Below are positions 26,055 to 35,487 of a DNA stretch of 46,408 nucleotides, one piece after another (positions within the stretch are counted from its first letter, which is position 1; every line of letters starts with the position of its first letter). Made by a program: the position numbers and the translations under genes. This DNA comes from Anabaena azotica FACHB-119. Lineage in GTDB: Bacteria > Cyanobacteriota > Cyanobacteriia > Cyanobacteriales > Nostocaceae. The notes under the pieces are model-generated. The model searched no databases and was not told where the DNA came from. It saw nothing but the letters and a program-made list of their open reading frames with translations. Location: contig NZ_JACJSG010000057.1 in assembly GCF_014697625.1 (NCBI RefSeq), positions 1 through 46,408 on the forward strand. The letters are read 5' to 3'.

Positions 26055-26582
26055 GAGCTAATTCCTTAAAAATATTTGCATATTTCAAACTAATACTAAG
26101 TTGCGTTCAAAAATAATACCCCACATACCATTTAACGAAAAATCTGATACAGATGCAAACTTTCAAAGCTTTGTTATATCTAAGTTTTTTAATTGCAAAT
26201 TACGAATTTTAAATTAGTATCACTCCCCACTCCCAGCTCAGATTACTATATTTAGCCGCAACTCGGTATGACATTTCACGCTTTTAACAGGCAACATCAG
26301 AATAATTCTTGAGAATAATTGCAAACTTATTTTTGAAAGCCCCCTACCATCTTAAGGAAGGGCAGGAAGGCTATTGATCAGACGAGTAGTCGCGCTTGTC
26401 TCTCTCCCCTACACCTCGGTATTCTTGCTAAGCTCCATAGATTTCCCAAAATGACCAGCAGTATTGGTATGAGAAATGTTAATAAAGAAAAGCTCTGAGG
26501 TATAGGTATCGATGAAGGTTTGTCAATTTATCAAGACTAACCTGACTCCTAAAGGAGAGGTAGATAAGGCATGAACTACTTA
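26055..26582. other. 528 bp gap inside the cyanobactin cluster
   Basis: No credible coding frame on either strand. It contains scattered short dyads (for example CCTGACTCCTAAAGGAGAGG near 26540) but no convincing terminator. It separates the last precursor gene from patF and could hold a transcript processing site or separate promoter, which would uncouple precursor and enzyme levels. Confidence 0.5.
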
Positions 26583-26789
26583 CTAAACGTCTTCTCCATC
26601 GTAAGAACAGATGTAAGGAATACCACAATTACTACCTCCATAACGGATTCCAGTGTCTATAGAGGCAGAAGCTCCTGTTGTGTTGCACAGAACTTCTTCA
26701 GACAATTCAGCTAATAAATGAGTTTGAGTCCCTGATGTGAGACGCAGTACGGGCTGAGTCTGTTGTGGGATAAGATTTTTCTTGTTCAT
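26583..26789 (-). CDS. patE: Cyanobactin precursor peptide 3 (PatE-like)
   Basis: 68 residues. The leader MNKKNLIPQQTQPVLRLTSG with LLAELSEEVL (residues 25-34) is the classical PatE leader; LAELSEE is the docking helix for the YcaO enzyme. An N-terminal cleavage signal resembling GLEAS is GASAS (39-43). The predicted core is residues 44-61, IDTGIRYGGSNCGIPYIC, ending in Cys, followed by SYDGEDV, a variant of the AYDGE follower read by PatG. The core is long (18) for a cyanobactin; it contains two Cys and two Tyr. A different internal N-terminal cut giving a shorter ring cannot be excluded. Confidence 0.9.
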   Translation of the reverse strand: MNKKNLIPQQTQPVLRLTSGTQTHLLAELSEEVLCNTTGASASIDTGIRYGGSNCGIPYICSYDGEDV

Positions 26790-26893
26790 GAGATTTTTCT
26801 CTTTCTTTGTCTTTTGTTCGTTGTTTACTTGAACTAATTCGGGTAGGTTTGGATGACGAATTTACTAGTATTTTTAGTATTCGCTTAAGCTTC

Positions 26894-27106
26894 CTAACCT
26901 ATATCTTCTCCATCAAAGGAACACCAGATTCCGCTGAGACATGCTGGTACTGGCCCTACACTTTGTAAGGATGCTTGTACTCCTGAATCATTAGAATTTC
27001 CCTGGAGAATTTCTTCGGAGAGTTCAGCTAGTTCATTAAAAAGCTGACCAGTACTGATTCGCTCGATTGGTTGATTTTGATGGGGAATAATGTTTTTCCT
27101 ATTCAT
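26894..27106 (-). CDS. patE: Cyanobactin precursor peptide 2 (PatE-like)
   Basis: 70 residues from Met at 27106, chosen because AGGAGA lies about eight bases upstream and because it aligns with the MNRKN/MNKKN start of the sister precursors; the frame is open 17 codons further up. Leader with LAELSEEIL (26-34), cleavage signal GVQAS (42-46, near GLEAS), predicted core LQSVGPVPACLSGIWC (47-62), follower SFDGEDIG. Two Cys could become thiazolines, and Trp 61 next to the final Cys is a possible prenyl acceptor. It lies 144 bp after patD. Confidence 0.9.
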   Translation of the reverse strand: MNRKNIIPHQNQPIERISTGQLFNELAELSEEILQGNSNDSGVQASLQSVGPVPACLSGIWCSFDGEDIG

Positions 27107-27249
27107 GAGATTTCTCTCCTGTTTTGTTCGATTTGACCACTTCTGGTAAGTCACCATTGGGTGGATCTAACCCCTTCTTCTGTTGGAAGAAGCTTGCTAG
27201 CAGCTTTGTTGATTGAAGCGAATACGAAGATGCTGTAAAAACTAAAAAA

Positions 27250-29670
27250 CTAAAATGGCATTGGTGTTGAATTCATTTCCCCTTCGGACAATGGCGAATT
27301 TCGCCAGCCCAGTTTCACGGGTATATCATACAACCTTCCTACCCCAAACCGAGACCAAAAGTGGCGCATCCCTGGCACAATTACTTTGACTACATTCAAA
27401 CCAACGTCTGGTCTTGTTTGATCCAATACCAAGGTTTCCAATCCTGCTTGCTGAGCAATTTCCACGCATGTCATAACATCTGTATAAATATCATCGCTCC
27501 AACGCTGGGAGTAATCCCCCGCTACTTTCAATGGCGTAGTTTGATCGGGTGCTAAATAGGGTTTATTCTCCAGTGTTGCACTCAACATCCAGTTTTTGAA
27601 ATCTCCTTGTAACTCACTTAAGGGTATTTTGTCTAACTCTAGACCAATTTGATTTACCTCAGTAACTGCTCGCAAAATTGCAATAGTAGGGTCGAAGTGA
27701 GTACCAAATCCGGCAATGATGCGTTCCGAGTCTCCATTAGTACGACGAGATATACCAGCAAAGGTAGGAATCTCCAAGTCTGCGGTCAAATCTAATACCC
27801 ATAGTTCTCGATGGTTTTTTTGGTAAAAATTTTGTAGTTCCACAAAATAGGGTTCGTCAAAACTTGCCAAGTCCACAGACGGACGTTTGAGACGGTTGTA
27901 CCACCACAGGGCTACACTATCTCTTTCCACCAACTCCATAAAACCTTGCAAAATTGCTTCTTCCAGGGTATTGCCTGCTGCATTGCCGTTGGAGTCAGCA
28001 CGACAAAAATGATGGTCTTTGGAAGAGGGATAGTCGTAATAGCAAAACGCCGTAGGTAAATATTTGTGAGTCTGTTCTGTCAGCGACCATACAGGTGTCC
28101 AGTCAATTATTTGACTAGCATCAAATCGCTGGGGAATCCAATCATGAACAACGGTAGATATAGCATTCAAATTTTCCCGATTTGCATATTGATAATCACT
28201 AAATAGCAAACAGTTATCAGGATGAATTGCTCTGTCCCCCAGTTCTGCCAAGGTAGACAAAATACGAGGTTCATCCCCCTGGTAAATACCAGAATAACGT
28301 TCCACCGCTTCGCAAAAACCGCTAGTTCGGGATTGGCTGTCAGTTTTACCTTTACCTGAACTTTTATGGCGCAGACTATGGCGTAACCCCCTTAAAGAAG
28401 TTGCACTACCAAAGCTATGTCCAGCTCGATAAGTATGTACCAATGGATTCGATGGATCGGAAATACGCACTAACTCAGTAACGATTCCCGTTAGGGGACT
28501 AATTAAATGTTGGTGGGACTGAAGTGTTTGCTCCGGTGTATAGGTGCGGTGACCTCCGTCCCAGATGAAATGCTTATTTTGTGGTTGCAAAGTTATCGGT
28601 TGAAAACCTCGCTCACGTAACAGTTGGGGATTGCCGCAGGTGGGACATTGGGGACGATGCGATAGGATATGAGTTTGTAGTTCTTGGGTCACGAAGTTAA
28701 AGGTAACAATTTTTGCCTCCAATGTCGAGAAAGATACAGGATTTTGGGGAGTTCCTTCAGCGCTTGCTGTTTTTATCTGTTGTTTGACCAACCACTTAGC
28801 AATTTCTGTAACAGCGAATTGCAATCCCATTTGTAGGGATGAGGGCAGCGTTGCTCGTGCTGTTGGCAAGCACCCAATCACATCACCCCGATTTTCGAGA
28901 CAGTAAGAATCGTCAGGTAAATTTTGTTTCTGCTTCTGTCGTAATATGGAAGTTTCAATCTCTCGGTTGCCACGCAAGCGCTGTGCCAGACAGTCCCAAC
29001 AGCCAGTTTCTCCCGGTATAAAAATTGGCCCTACCCAAAACATATTGCCGACAGGTTTTACTAACAACCAAGGTTGCTCAATCTCCAATGCTTGCCGATT
29101 AATCTCAGCTAATTGGGGCTGTAAATAATCATCGGTTAGCACTACCTGAAAAGTGGAAGAGGTAGTTGATTGATCATTTTCATTTGGAGATTGGACGTTA
29201 AGCCCCATATCCTTCATTACTATTGCCAAGGAGGCTGTTGTCTTTTCTCCTATCCCCTCACCTACCGCCATTAAAGTGACTGCTTTTTCCAACGCCCGAA
29301 TTACTATACTTGGCACGACACCCAAAGCACTCCAAAAGGCAGCAACTTCCTGTGACAAATCAACCGTTGCTTCAGTTAAGTAGCCTTTTTCATAAAGGCG
29401 ATCAAGTACATAATCAATATGTTCTCGTTCTACTAAACCATTTAATTTTCGGTAAATGTCGTCCAAGTGATGTTTCCCATCTAAAAGCGGCAGAATCTGG
29501 CAATATAGACGACCCGTAAGAGCATGGGCTGATTGCTCATCGAGCAAATATACGTGCTTTGGCTCGACAACTTCGACACGATAGTGGGGTTGGATCTGAG
29601 GAATTTTTGCAGATTTCATAATGCTTGCAGGTGAAATGAGATATCGAAATTGGGCTTTCTCCGATAGCAA
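27250..29670 (-). CDS. patD: Cyanobactin heterocyclase (PatD/TruD-like, E1-like plus YcaO)
   Basis: ATP-dependent cyclodehydratase that turns core Cys (sometimes Ser/Thr) into thiazolines (oxazolines) after binding the leader. The N-terminal leader-binding and E1-like portion (about 20-360) has GCWDCLAQRL and CPTCGNPQLL zinc Cys pairs. The C-terminal YcaO kinase-like domain has SRTSGFCEAVERYSG, GNAAGNTLEEAILQGFMELVERD and the C-terminal TPMPF, the Pro-rich tail that reaches the active site. 806 residues at most; Met 18 (29619) aligns better with TruD (start near QPHYRVEVVEPKHVYLLDEQ), giving 789. It lies 10 bp after precursor 1. Confidence 0.93.
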   Translation of the reverse strand: MLSEKAQFRYLISPASIMKSAKIPQIQPHYRVEVVEPKHVYLLDEQSAHALTGRLYCQILPLLDGKHHLDDIYRKLNGLVEREHIDYVLDRLYEKGYLTEATVDLSQEVAAFWSALGVVPSIVIRALEKAVTLMAVGEGIGEKTTASLAIVMKDMGLNVQSPNENDQSTTSSTFQVVLTDDYLQPQLAEINRQALEIEQPWLLVKPVGNMFWVGPIFIPGETGCWDCLAQRLRGNREIETSILRQKQKQNLPDDSYCLENRGDVIGCLPTARATLPSSLQMGLQFAVTEIAKWLVKQQIKTASAEGTPQNPVSFSTLEAKIVTFNFVTQELQTHILSHRPQCPTCGNPQLLRERGFQPITLQPQNKHFIWDGGHRTYTPEQTLQSHQHLISPLTGIVTELVRISDPSNPLVHTYRAGHSFGSATSLRGLRHSLRHKSSGKGKTDSQSRTSGFCEAVERYSGIYQGDEPRILSTLAELGDRAIHPDNCLLFSDYQYANRENLNAISTVVHDWIPQRFDASQIIDWTPVWSLTEQTHKYLPTAFCYYDYPSSKDHHFCRADSNGNAAGNTLEEAILQGFMELVERDSVALWWYNRLKRPSVDLASFDEPYFVELQNFYQKNHRELWVLDLTADLEIPTFAGISRRTNGDSERIIAGFGTHFDPTIAILRAVTEVNQIGLELDKIPLSELQGDFKNWMLSATLENKPYLAPDQTTPLKVAGDYSQRWSDDIYTDVMTCVEIAQQAGLETLVLDQTRPDVGLNVVKVIVPGMRHFWSRFGVGRLYDIPVKLGWRNSPLSEGEMNSTPMPF

Positions 29671-29680
29671 AGTTTGTTAC

Positions 29681-29887
29681 CTATTGTGCTTCATCTTCAT
29701 AGGAGCAACGACCAGCTTGCCACAGAAAAAGAGACGAACAGGTTTCTGATGTTAATTGTCCGGGAGAAATTCCTGCCTTCGTGCAAAGTATCTCTTCAGA
29801 TAATTCAGTCAGTAGATCAGTTTGAGTACCTAAAGTCAGGCGTACTACAGGAGGAGTTTGTTGGGGGTTAATGTTTTTTCTGTTCAT
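29681..29887 (-). CDS. patE: Cyanobactin precursor peptide 1 (PatE-like, divergent core region)
   Basis: 68 residues. The leader MNRKNINPQQTPPVVRLTLG and LLTELSEEIL (25-34) match the other two precursors. The C-terminal half differs: no GxxAS-type signal is seen, and the last residues are SYEDEAQ, a changed follower. By alignment the core ends at Cys 61 and includes TCSSLFLWQAGRC. The N-terminal cut is undefined. It sits between patC and patD, an unusual place. It is either a divergent functional precursor or one that has lost processing. Confidence 0.82.
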   Translation of the reverse strand: MNRKNINPQQTPPVVRLTLGTQTDLLTELSEEILCTKAGISPGQLTSETCSSLFLWQAGRCSYEDEAQ

Positions 29888-29933
29888 GGTAGTATGTCTA
29901 GTCTTTACTGTGTGATGGGATTGATTGTGTTAC

Positions 29934-30125
29934 TTAAACCCAAATCCGACCTCTACGGAAGGGTTTTTGAAGGATTTTATTCAGAGGTTTTTTAGTAGCA
30001 TTAGTGGCATGTTGTCTCATAACAGTGACCCAAGCGTAATAATAGTCTTCTGAGGAACCTTTGGATGGGGTAGAGGGCTGAGCAACTGGAAAATGATTGT
30101 ACGTTGGTTTTTGATAGGTTGTCAT
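29934..30125 (-). CDS. patC: Small cyanobactin-cluster protein (PatC-like)
   Basis: 63 residues. The motif GSSEDYYYAWVTVMRQHA resembles the Gly-x-Glu-Asp-Tyr core of the PatC/TenC/TruC family, small proteins of unknown role in cyanobactin clusters. The C-terminus is basic (KPFRRGRIWV). Its place, after patB and before the first precursor, fits. Identification rests on this short motif and context. Confidence 0.7.
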   Translation of the reverse strand: MTTYQKPTYNHFPVAQPSTPSKGSSEDYYYAWVTVMRQHATNATKKPLNKILQKPFRRGRIWV

Positions 30126-30385
30126 GATGTCTTGTTGCTTGTCGCTATGAGTAGTTTTTTTGCTGGCTTTAGCATGCTCAACTCTGTAACCCTAATTTGT
30201 CAATCTGGGGGAAGTCAATTCCTAAAAGCCTTTGACAGTTTTACTTTTCAACTTTTGGTTATAAGTTTTAGTTCTGTCAGAAAAGAAAGGCTCAAAGCTT
30301 GATTAAATTAAAGTTTCAGAGTTGCGCTTTGAGATAAGCCATAATTATTCAACGGTTTTGCATTTATGCTTCAGACGATTATGCC

Positions 30386-30595
30386 CTATCTCCATTTTGA
30401 TGCCATAGATGATGTCATAATCTGTTTGTAACTGCGATACTGAAATGCTGCTGGGTCGTTATAGTTTGCACCGTGGAGCAAATCCAAAAGAATGCTGATT
30501 TTGTCTTCATCGCGGCCCTTTTCCAAGTCTACAGATGAAGCAGGTTGGATAAAATGGGGACGCTTGACCGGAGGGGAAAGAGAAGGGAGTCTCAT
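30386..30595 (-). CDS. patB: Small cyanobactin-cluster protein (PatB-like)
   Basis: 69 residues, MRLPSLSPPVKRPHFIQPAS then LLHGANYNDPAAFQYRSYKQ, which is the pattern of the PatB/AcyB/McaB family found directly after patA. Their role is not known; PatB was dispensable in heterologous patellamide production as far as I recall. A good AGGAGA ribosome site lies six bases before the ATG. It starts 25 bp after the patA stop, so the two are almost certainly co-transcribed. Confidence 0.78.
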   Translation of the reverse strand: MRLPSLSPPVKRPHFIQPASSVDLEKGRDEDKISILLDLLHGANYNDPAAFQYRSYKQIMTSSMASKWR

Positions 30596-30620
30596 AGGTT
30601 CTCCTAATTAATTTTCCAGA

Positions 30621-32702
30621 TCAATAAGGTGATGACCAAGACCGAGGTTCACCCAAAGTAATCGGCAGTAAGTCGCTCACATCAATTGTGAAACGGTATA
30701 CTTTCTTAGCACGACGACTGTTTTCGGGGTCGAAGAACTTCAGCTTGACATCCCAGCAGTCACTATCGAGACGGCAGAAAGGACTTTTCTCAACTGTAAT
30801 GCTGTCAAGCTCCATTTCTTCTGCGATTGCATTCCTAACGATATAAGCAGCTTGGAAGACATTTGTGACTGCAAAGTTGAGCGCTCGATCTTGAGAAGTT
30901 GTTCCTAAATTGCGTAAATCGTAGTACACCCGGTTGAGAAAGCTCTCAAGGGTACGACGTACATTGTCTTCATCAGATGCTTCAGTTTCTGCTGTTACCG
31001 TCCTAAGTGCCTGTGTAACCAACGTATTGACTTTCCAGCCATACAAACCCCTAGTATTTTGCGGTTCAATGACGGGTACTTCCTGTCCTGAAAAGAGCTT
31101 GACAGTGCGTCCAGTTAAAAGACCAGGGACACTGATGCGTTCAACATATTCTTCATTGTCCTCGGCTTGAATTTGTCCTGAGAGTAATTCCTGGAGAACC
31201 TGATAGATTTCGCGGGCAAAGGGGCCTTTCGGTTCGATCGCATAAACTGGTGTTAGTTCTATATTTAACGTCCAGATAAGAGAGCGTGCTTCTGAAAGAT
31301 TGCCCGCTAAATAATCTACCATTTGACGGGCATCGAAAGGATTGGACGGAACCATCGTTCCAGCGAAACTAGCGGGGGGCATTAGTTGCTTGAATGAATC
31401 CCGACGAGCTTCGCTGCCGAAGTCATAGCCAAGGACTCCCAAAGCATAAACAAGCTGACCTGCAGTAGCCAGTTCGTTAGGAGCTTGACTGGCGGTTATA
31501 AAATTAGACGTTTGATTTGGCATAATTGATGATTGATTTGACATAATAGATGAGCGAATGTAGTTTTGCTGGTTCTGCCCATTCCCAGAACCAGCGATTC
31601 TGGGAGAGTTGAAAACAGGGACTGCACTAGAATCTGCTGTCACAGATAAGGTTCTAGACCCATCAACTGTGCTTGGGTTAATACCATCTCCTGCATTAGC
31701 ATCTTCAGTTGCAGATGGCAATTTATCTTGTCCTGTCTCTGCTTTTGTAGATTTTTCAGGAGTAGCACGACAACCACATCCTGCGGCTTCTACATATCCT
31801 GCTAACGCCAATTCTTCAGACATATTTGCTCCTATCAATAAGGTTAATGCTCCAGAAATATTGAGCTTTCCAGCCAAACATCGTTGTGCTATCTCCGGTA
31901 AATCTGGTTCGCAAGGTAAGGCACTTTGCAACAATAATTTGCGAATCTTATGTGGGTCTGGGGCTTCTCCTCTTTTTATCTGGAGACTCAGCAATAGAGC
32001 TGCAATTCCAGAAACAATAGGGGTGGCAAAGCTAGTACCGGAAAGACTTATCGTGCCTCCTCCCGGTTGTGCGCCTAAAATATTTTCTCCAGGAGCAAGT
32101 AACCCTTGTGCTTGATAGGCTTCACCCCAGTTGCTAAAGTCGAGTGGCTTTCCTTTGGTATCCATTGCCCCTACTGCCAGTACTGTCGGCAGAGATGCGG
32201 GTACGTGCAAACAGTTGCAACCGTCATTGCCAGCTGCTGCCACGATCAGGACATTGTTGGCTTTACACAGATTTACTGCATTTTCCAACCAAGCTTCAGC
32301 TTCACCAAAATCAGTTAGTTGTCCACCGCTAATGTTAATCACATTAGCTCCGGCATTAACTGCTTGCTCGATGGCTCTGGCTAAATCTAGCTGAGATACC
32401 TTGAGCCGATCATCCGAAAATATGGGAACGATTAGACCTTTGCATCGTGGAGCAATACCCTCAACTGAAGAACCCGGTTGACCAAAAATCACACTGGTGA
32501 CATGAGTACCATGTGTAGACATACTGCCCTGGTTGGAAGATTTTCCTTGTACTAAGGTTGAGAGACGAGTTAGATTCGCATCTTGGAAGCAAGAATGACT
32601 CATGTCTACCAGTCCATCAAGAATCGCAATACAGATTTCGGGGCAACCCTGGTTATACAACTTTTCTATTGACAATCTGTTGAATATGGATAAATCAGTC
32701 AT
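30621..32702 (-). CDS. patA: Cyanobactin leader protease (PatA-like)
   Basis: Subtilisin-family protease that cuts the precursor before the core. Catalytic Asp 29 (AILDGLVD), His 64 (HGTHV), oxyanion Asn 159 (AAAGND) and Ser 224 (SGTSFATP) are all present. A linker (about 300-400) with Ser/Asn-rich text and a repeated MSNQSSIMPNQ stretch leads to the C-terminal PatA/PatG domain (from about 420), which shares YALGVLGYDFGSEARRDSFK and the final RFTIDVSDLLPITLG region with PatG. 693 residues, the usual PatA length. First gene of the cluster. Confidence 0.93.
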   Translation of the reverse strand: MTDLSIFNRLSIEKLYNQGCPEICIAILDGLVDMSHSCFQDANLTRLSTLVQGKSSNQGSMSTHGTHVTSVIFGQPGSSVEGIAPRCKGLIVPIFSDDRLKVSQLDLARAIEQAVNAGANVINISGGQLTDFGEAEAWLENAVNLCKANNVLIVAAAGNDGCNCLHVPASLPTVLAVGAMDTKGKPLDFSNWGEAYQAQGLLAPGENILGAQPGGGTISLSGTSFATPIVSGIAALLLSLQIKRGEAPDPHKIRKLLLQSALPCEPDLPEIAQRCLAGKLNISGALTLLIGANMSEELALAGYVEAAGCGCRATPEKSTKAETGQDKLPSATEDANAGDGINPSTVDGSRTLSVTADSSAVPVFNSPRIAGSGNGQNQQNYIRSSIMSNQSSIMPNQTSNFITASQAPNELATAGQLVYALGVLGYDFGSEARRDSFKQLMPPASFAGTMVPSNPFDARQMVDYLAGNLSEARSLIWTLNIELTPVYAIEPKGPFAREIYQVLQELLSGQIQAEDNEEYVERISVPGLLTGRTVKLFSGQEVPVIEPQNTRGLYGWKVNTLVTQALRTVTAETEASDEDNVRRTLESFLNRVYYDLRNLGTTSQDRALNFAVTNVFQAAYIVRNAIAEEMELDSITVEKSPFCRLDSDCWDVKLKFFDPENSRRAKKVYRFTIDVSDLLPITLGEPRSWSSPY

Positions 32703-33450
32703 AGGTTATCCATATAAATATGACAGGTAAATAGGTGTTGCATAAAGGCGAGATGAATGAACTAAATTGAGGCATTTGTCTATATTCGGAATAATGAAGT
32801 ATTAAGAATTTAATCTTGAAGAATATTTATTTATCTAAAACTATCACAGGTCTTATTGCATAACCGTGTGAGATTCAAAAAAGGAAGAATGTACATATAA
32901 TTTTTCTAAAATGGTAATGATGATTACTATTATGCAATATACAAATATTCTCATTGGTAATACAACTATATTTCGAGCAAAATCAGGTGGAAGTAGTAAT
33001 AATAGTGAGATATACTGTATAAGGTTTTACAGATATTTCGCGTAAAATTACAAAATTATACCTATCTCAGATTAATCCTATAATCACAGTTGATTTTCTT
33101 CCAGATGCACCAATCAAAATGCTAACTCTGTTGTCTGTTAGCAAATGCAAAGGTTTCTAAACAGTATTGATTATCTATGCTATGCACTATCATTCATTTC
33201 TCCTTCTGACCTTGGTGCAGTAGATGTTTATAATTGCATATACCTTGCAGCATAGCATCGGCAGAAATATGATATTTCCTTCGTCCTAGAGAGTGAGCTA
33301 TGATTCTTACAGTCTTTTAAGTCTTTTAAGACAAGAATGCAAAAATTATTCAAATGGAATTTTTTCCATTTTGTTGAAGCTTACTGAAGCCGACACTATA
33401 GGAATAGTGATGTATTTAACTGCTAGTCTTTGAATTTTATTTGAAACTAT
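32703..33450. other. AT-rich region upstream of the cyanobactin cluster
   Basis: About 750 bp with no gene visible. It must include the promoter of the patA-G transcript. A direct repeat CTTTTAAGT-CTTTTAAGA lies near 33315-33332 and a small dyad TTTTTTCCATTTTGTT near 33360, but nothing can be assigned to a regulator. Confidence 0.5.
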
Positions 33451-33601
33451 TAGGACTTACGCATGAAAACGAAAAATCAAGGGTTTTGGCAAGGGTACAG
33501 GGGTATAGGGGTGTAGGGGTGTAAAAGCGCTAAACCTATACCCCTATACCCTTACACCCTTACACCCTGTCTCGACAGATAACTTCAGTGCGTAAGTCCT
33601 G
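33451..33601. mobile_element. MITE-like element
   Basis: A 151 bp segment bounded by inverted repeats AGGACTTACGCA (33452-33463) and TGCGTAAGTCCT (33589-33600), with ACTAT on both outer sides as a likely 5 bp target duplication. Inside, G-rich blocks (AGGGGTATAGGGGTGTAGGG) face the complementary CCTATACCCCTATACCCTTA, making a long hairpin. It has no coding capacity and would need a transposase in trans. Confidence 0.7.
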
Positions 33602-33870
33602 ACTATATTAGAACACACTTGAGAATTATATTAGCACTATTATCAATTTTCTGATAAGAATTTACTATAAAAATATCTAATTCAAACATCTTATCTTGCT
33701 GTGTCTTTAATTATTGATTATTTAGAAAATTTGTCTATACTTTACTTCATCTGCTTACTACTATTGTTATTGCATACTAGTTGAAGTACATATACATTTT
33801 AGCTATCATTCCCATTTGATTACTCTATTATTTAAATCAATGTTTACTCAGTTTAGACAAATTAAGTATA

Positions 33871-34831
33871 ACCTGAGTTCGGGATAAGGAAAGGGACAGG
33901 TAGTAAGCTGAAAATAACGTAAAATCAGCAACCTGTCCTATGTACAGTTTAGAAGCTTTGTTTTGTCATGTAGATGATTTCTGCCAAGAATTTGAACAGG
34001 TATGGTACAAAAAGCTATTGATTCATGGAGGAATCAAACGTCATAGAGAGAAAAGCTTATGTTTAAGTGAAATCATGACAATTCTGATTGCTTTTCATCA
34101 AAATCACTACAGGGATTTTAAGTATTTCTATCTGAACCATGTCAAACAATACTGGAATAGTGCATTTCCAGGTTTGCCAAGTTATCAAAGATTTATTGAA
34201 TGGCTACCATCTACCTTGATACCCTTATGCGTGTATTTGAAGCATTGTTTTGGTAGGTGTACGGGTATCGGTTTTATTGATTCAACTAGCCTGAAAGTCT
34301 GTCATAATCGTCGGATTTCACGGCATCGGGTATTTAAAGACTTAGCCAGTCGTGGCAAGACTTCGGTTGATTGGTTTTTTGGTTTTAAGTTGCATCTTGT
34401 CGTTAATGAGTTTGGTCAACTGTTAAATGTGGCTCTGACTCCTGGTAATGTTGATGACCGCCAACCTGTACATGATTTACTTAGTGGTCTGTTTGGTAAA
34501 ATCTTTGCTGATAGAGGTTATGTCTCTCAAAAACTGGCAACTCAACTTTTAAATGACTTTGGCATTGAATTTTTTGCCAAGCCTCGTCGCAATATGAAGA
34601 ATAAGTTGATGCGTCTTCATGACAAACTTTTGTCTCGTAAACGCTCCATTATTGAGACTATTAATGACCAACTCAAGAATATTTCTCAAATTGAGCATTC
34701 AAGACACCGTAGTCCCGTTAATTTTTGCGTCAACGTTTTGTGCGGATTAATTGCTTATTGTCATCAACCTAAGAAGCCTAGCCTTCATCTGGACTGGGTT
34801 TTACCTTCTTATCTTTAACCCGAACTCAGGT
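33871..34831 (+). mobile_element. IS982-family insertion sequence, complete
   Basis: 961 bp bounded by inverted repeats ACCTGAGTTCGGG (33871-33883; reverse complement at 34819-34831), extended with one mismatch by a further ATAA/TTAA. The 8 bp target duplication TAAGTATA is intact at 33863-33870 and 34832-34839. The intact duplication shows a simple transposition and no later rearrangement between its ends. Confidence 0.92.
33940..34818 (+). CDS. IS982-family DDE transposase
   Basis: 292 residues, the usual size. DDE residues: Asp in GIGFIDSTSLKVC, Asp in NVDDRQPVHDLL or IFADRGYVS, and the final Glu in RSIIETINDQLKN. It cuts and pastes the element at the terminal repeats described for 33871-34831. 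It ends 13 bp before the right end. The reading frame is intact and probably active. Confidence 0.9.
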   Translation: MYSLEALFCHVDDFCQEFEQVWYKKLLIHGGIKRHREKSLCLSEIMTILIAFHQNHYRDFKYFYLNHVKQYWNSAFPGLPSYQRFIEWLPSTLIPLCVYLKHCFGRCTGIGFIDSTSLKVCHNRRISRHRVFKDLASRGKTSVDWFFGFKLHLVVNEFGQLLNVALTPGNVDDRQPVHDLLSGLFGKIFADRGYVSQKLATQLLNDFGIEFFAKPRRNMKNKLMRLHDKLLSRKRSIIETINDQLKNISQIEHSRHRSPVNFCVNVLCGLIAYCHQPKKPSLHLDWVLPSYL

Positions 34832-34943
34832 TAAGTATAAGTAAACTTGCCTTCTTTATCCTCATAGATGCAAGAGTAATTAACTCATGCACTTGGGAGA
34901 TAAATTGCTATATAGATAACATAAGTAAATAAGAGAATACTAT

Positions 34944-35487
34944 TGATCTGCGATCGCTAGCCCAGGAACCACCCAAGGAAAACGCCCAAGAATGTCTCAG
35001 GCTGATGGGTATTGCACTCGGTAATCTGGCAACGGCGATGAACAAAACCCAAGCCTTGCAAGCTGCGGCTGTGCTGTTGGGGAGTGAGCCTACACCAATT
35101 GCGATCGCATATCGTGCTGAACAATTGCAACTGCTACCCCAAGCTGTGAGCGATATTCGGGCTGTGCTTGCCAAGGCTGGGTGTACATGGCAGGAATATT
35201 TGGATGTAGCACGAGAATACGAAGTCATCGAACAGTACTACTTAGCCCAGTTGACCCCACAAGAGGTAGAGCTAATCACCGCCTTAGAGAAGGCCGCACA
35301 ACCCAAAATCATAGGTGTCGGTTCTATCGTAGCCCATGCTGATATCTACAGTGCTTTATACAACACCAGAGGTGAAGTTATAGAAGACCTGGGTGATGAA
35401 GTTTGGGTGGCTTGGGATCACTGGAAAGACAGAACTGAAAAATCATTCCGACATTCTAAGGACGAGTTACGCCTGTTGTCTGACTAA
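34944..35487 (+). pseudogene. C-terminal fragment of a second copy of the 530-residue coiled-coil protein
   Basis: From ACTATTGATCTGCGATCGCT onward it aligns with the gene at 13150-14742 from its residue about 352 to the end (IDLRSLAQEPPKENAQECLR). The first two thirds are missing. The breakpoint is about 105 bp to the right of the IS982 element, so that element did not cause the truncation. The remaining frame is open to the stop and well conserved (GVGSIVAHADIYSALYN). Confidence 0.85.

Noticed and set aside
33871..34831. IS982 as cause of the truncation of the second module
   Set aside because: The target duplication is intact on both sides and the module breakpoint lies about 105 bp away.
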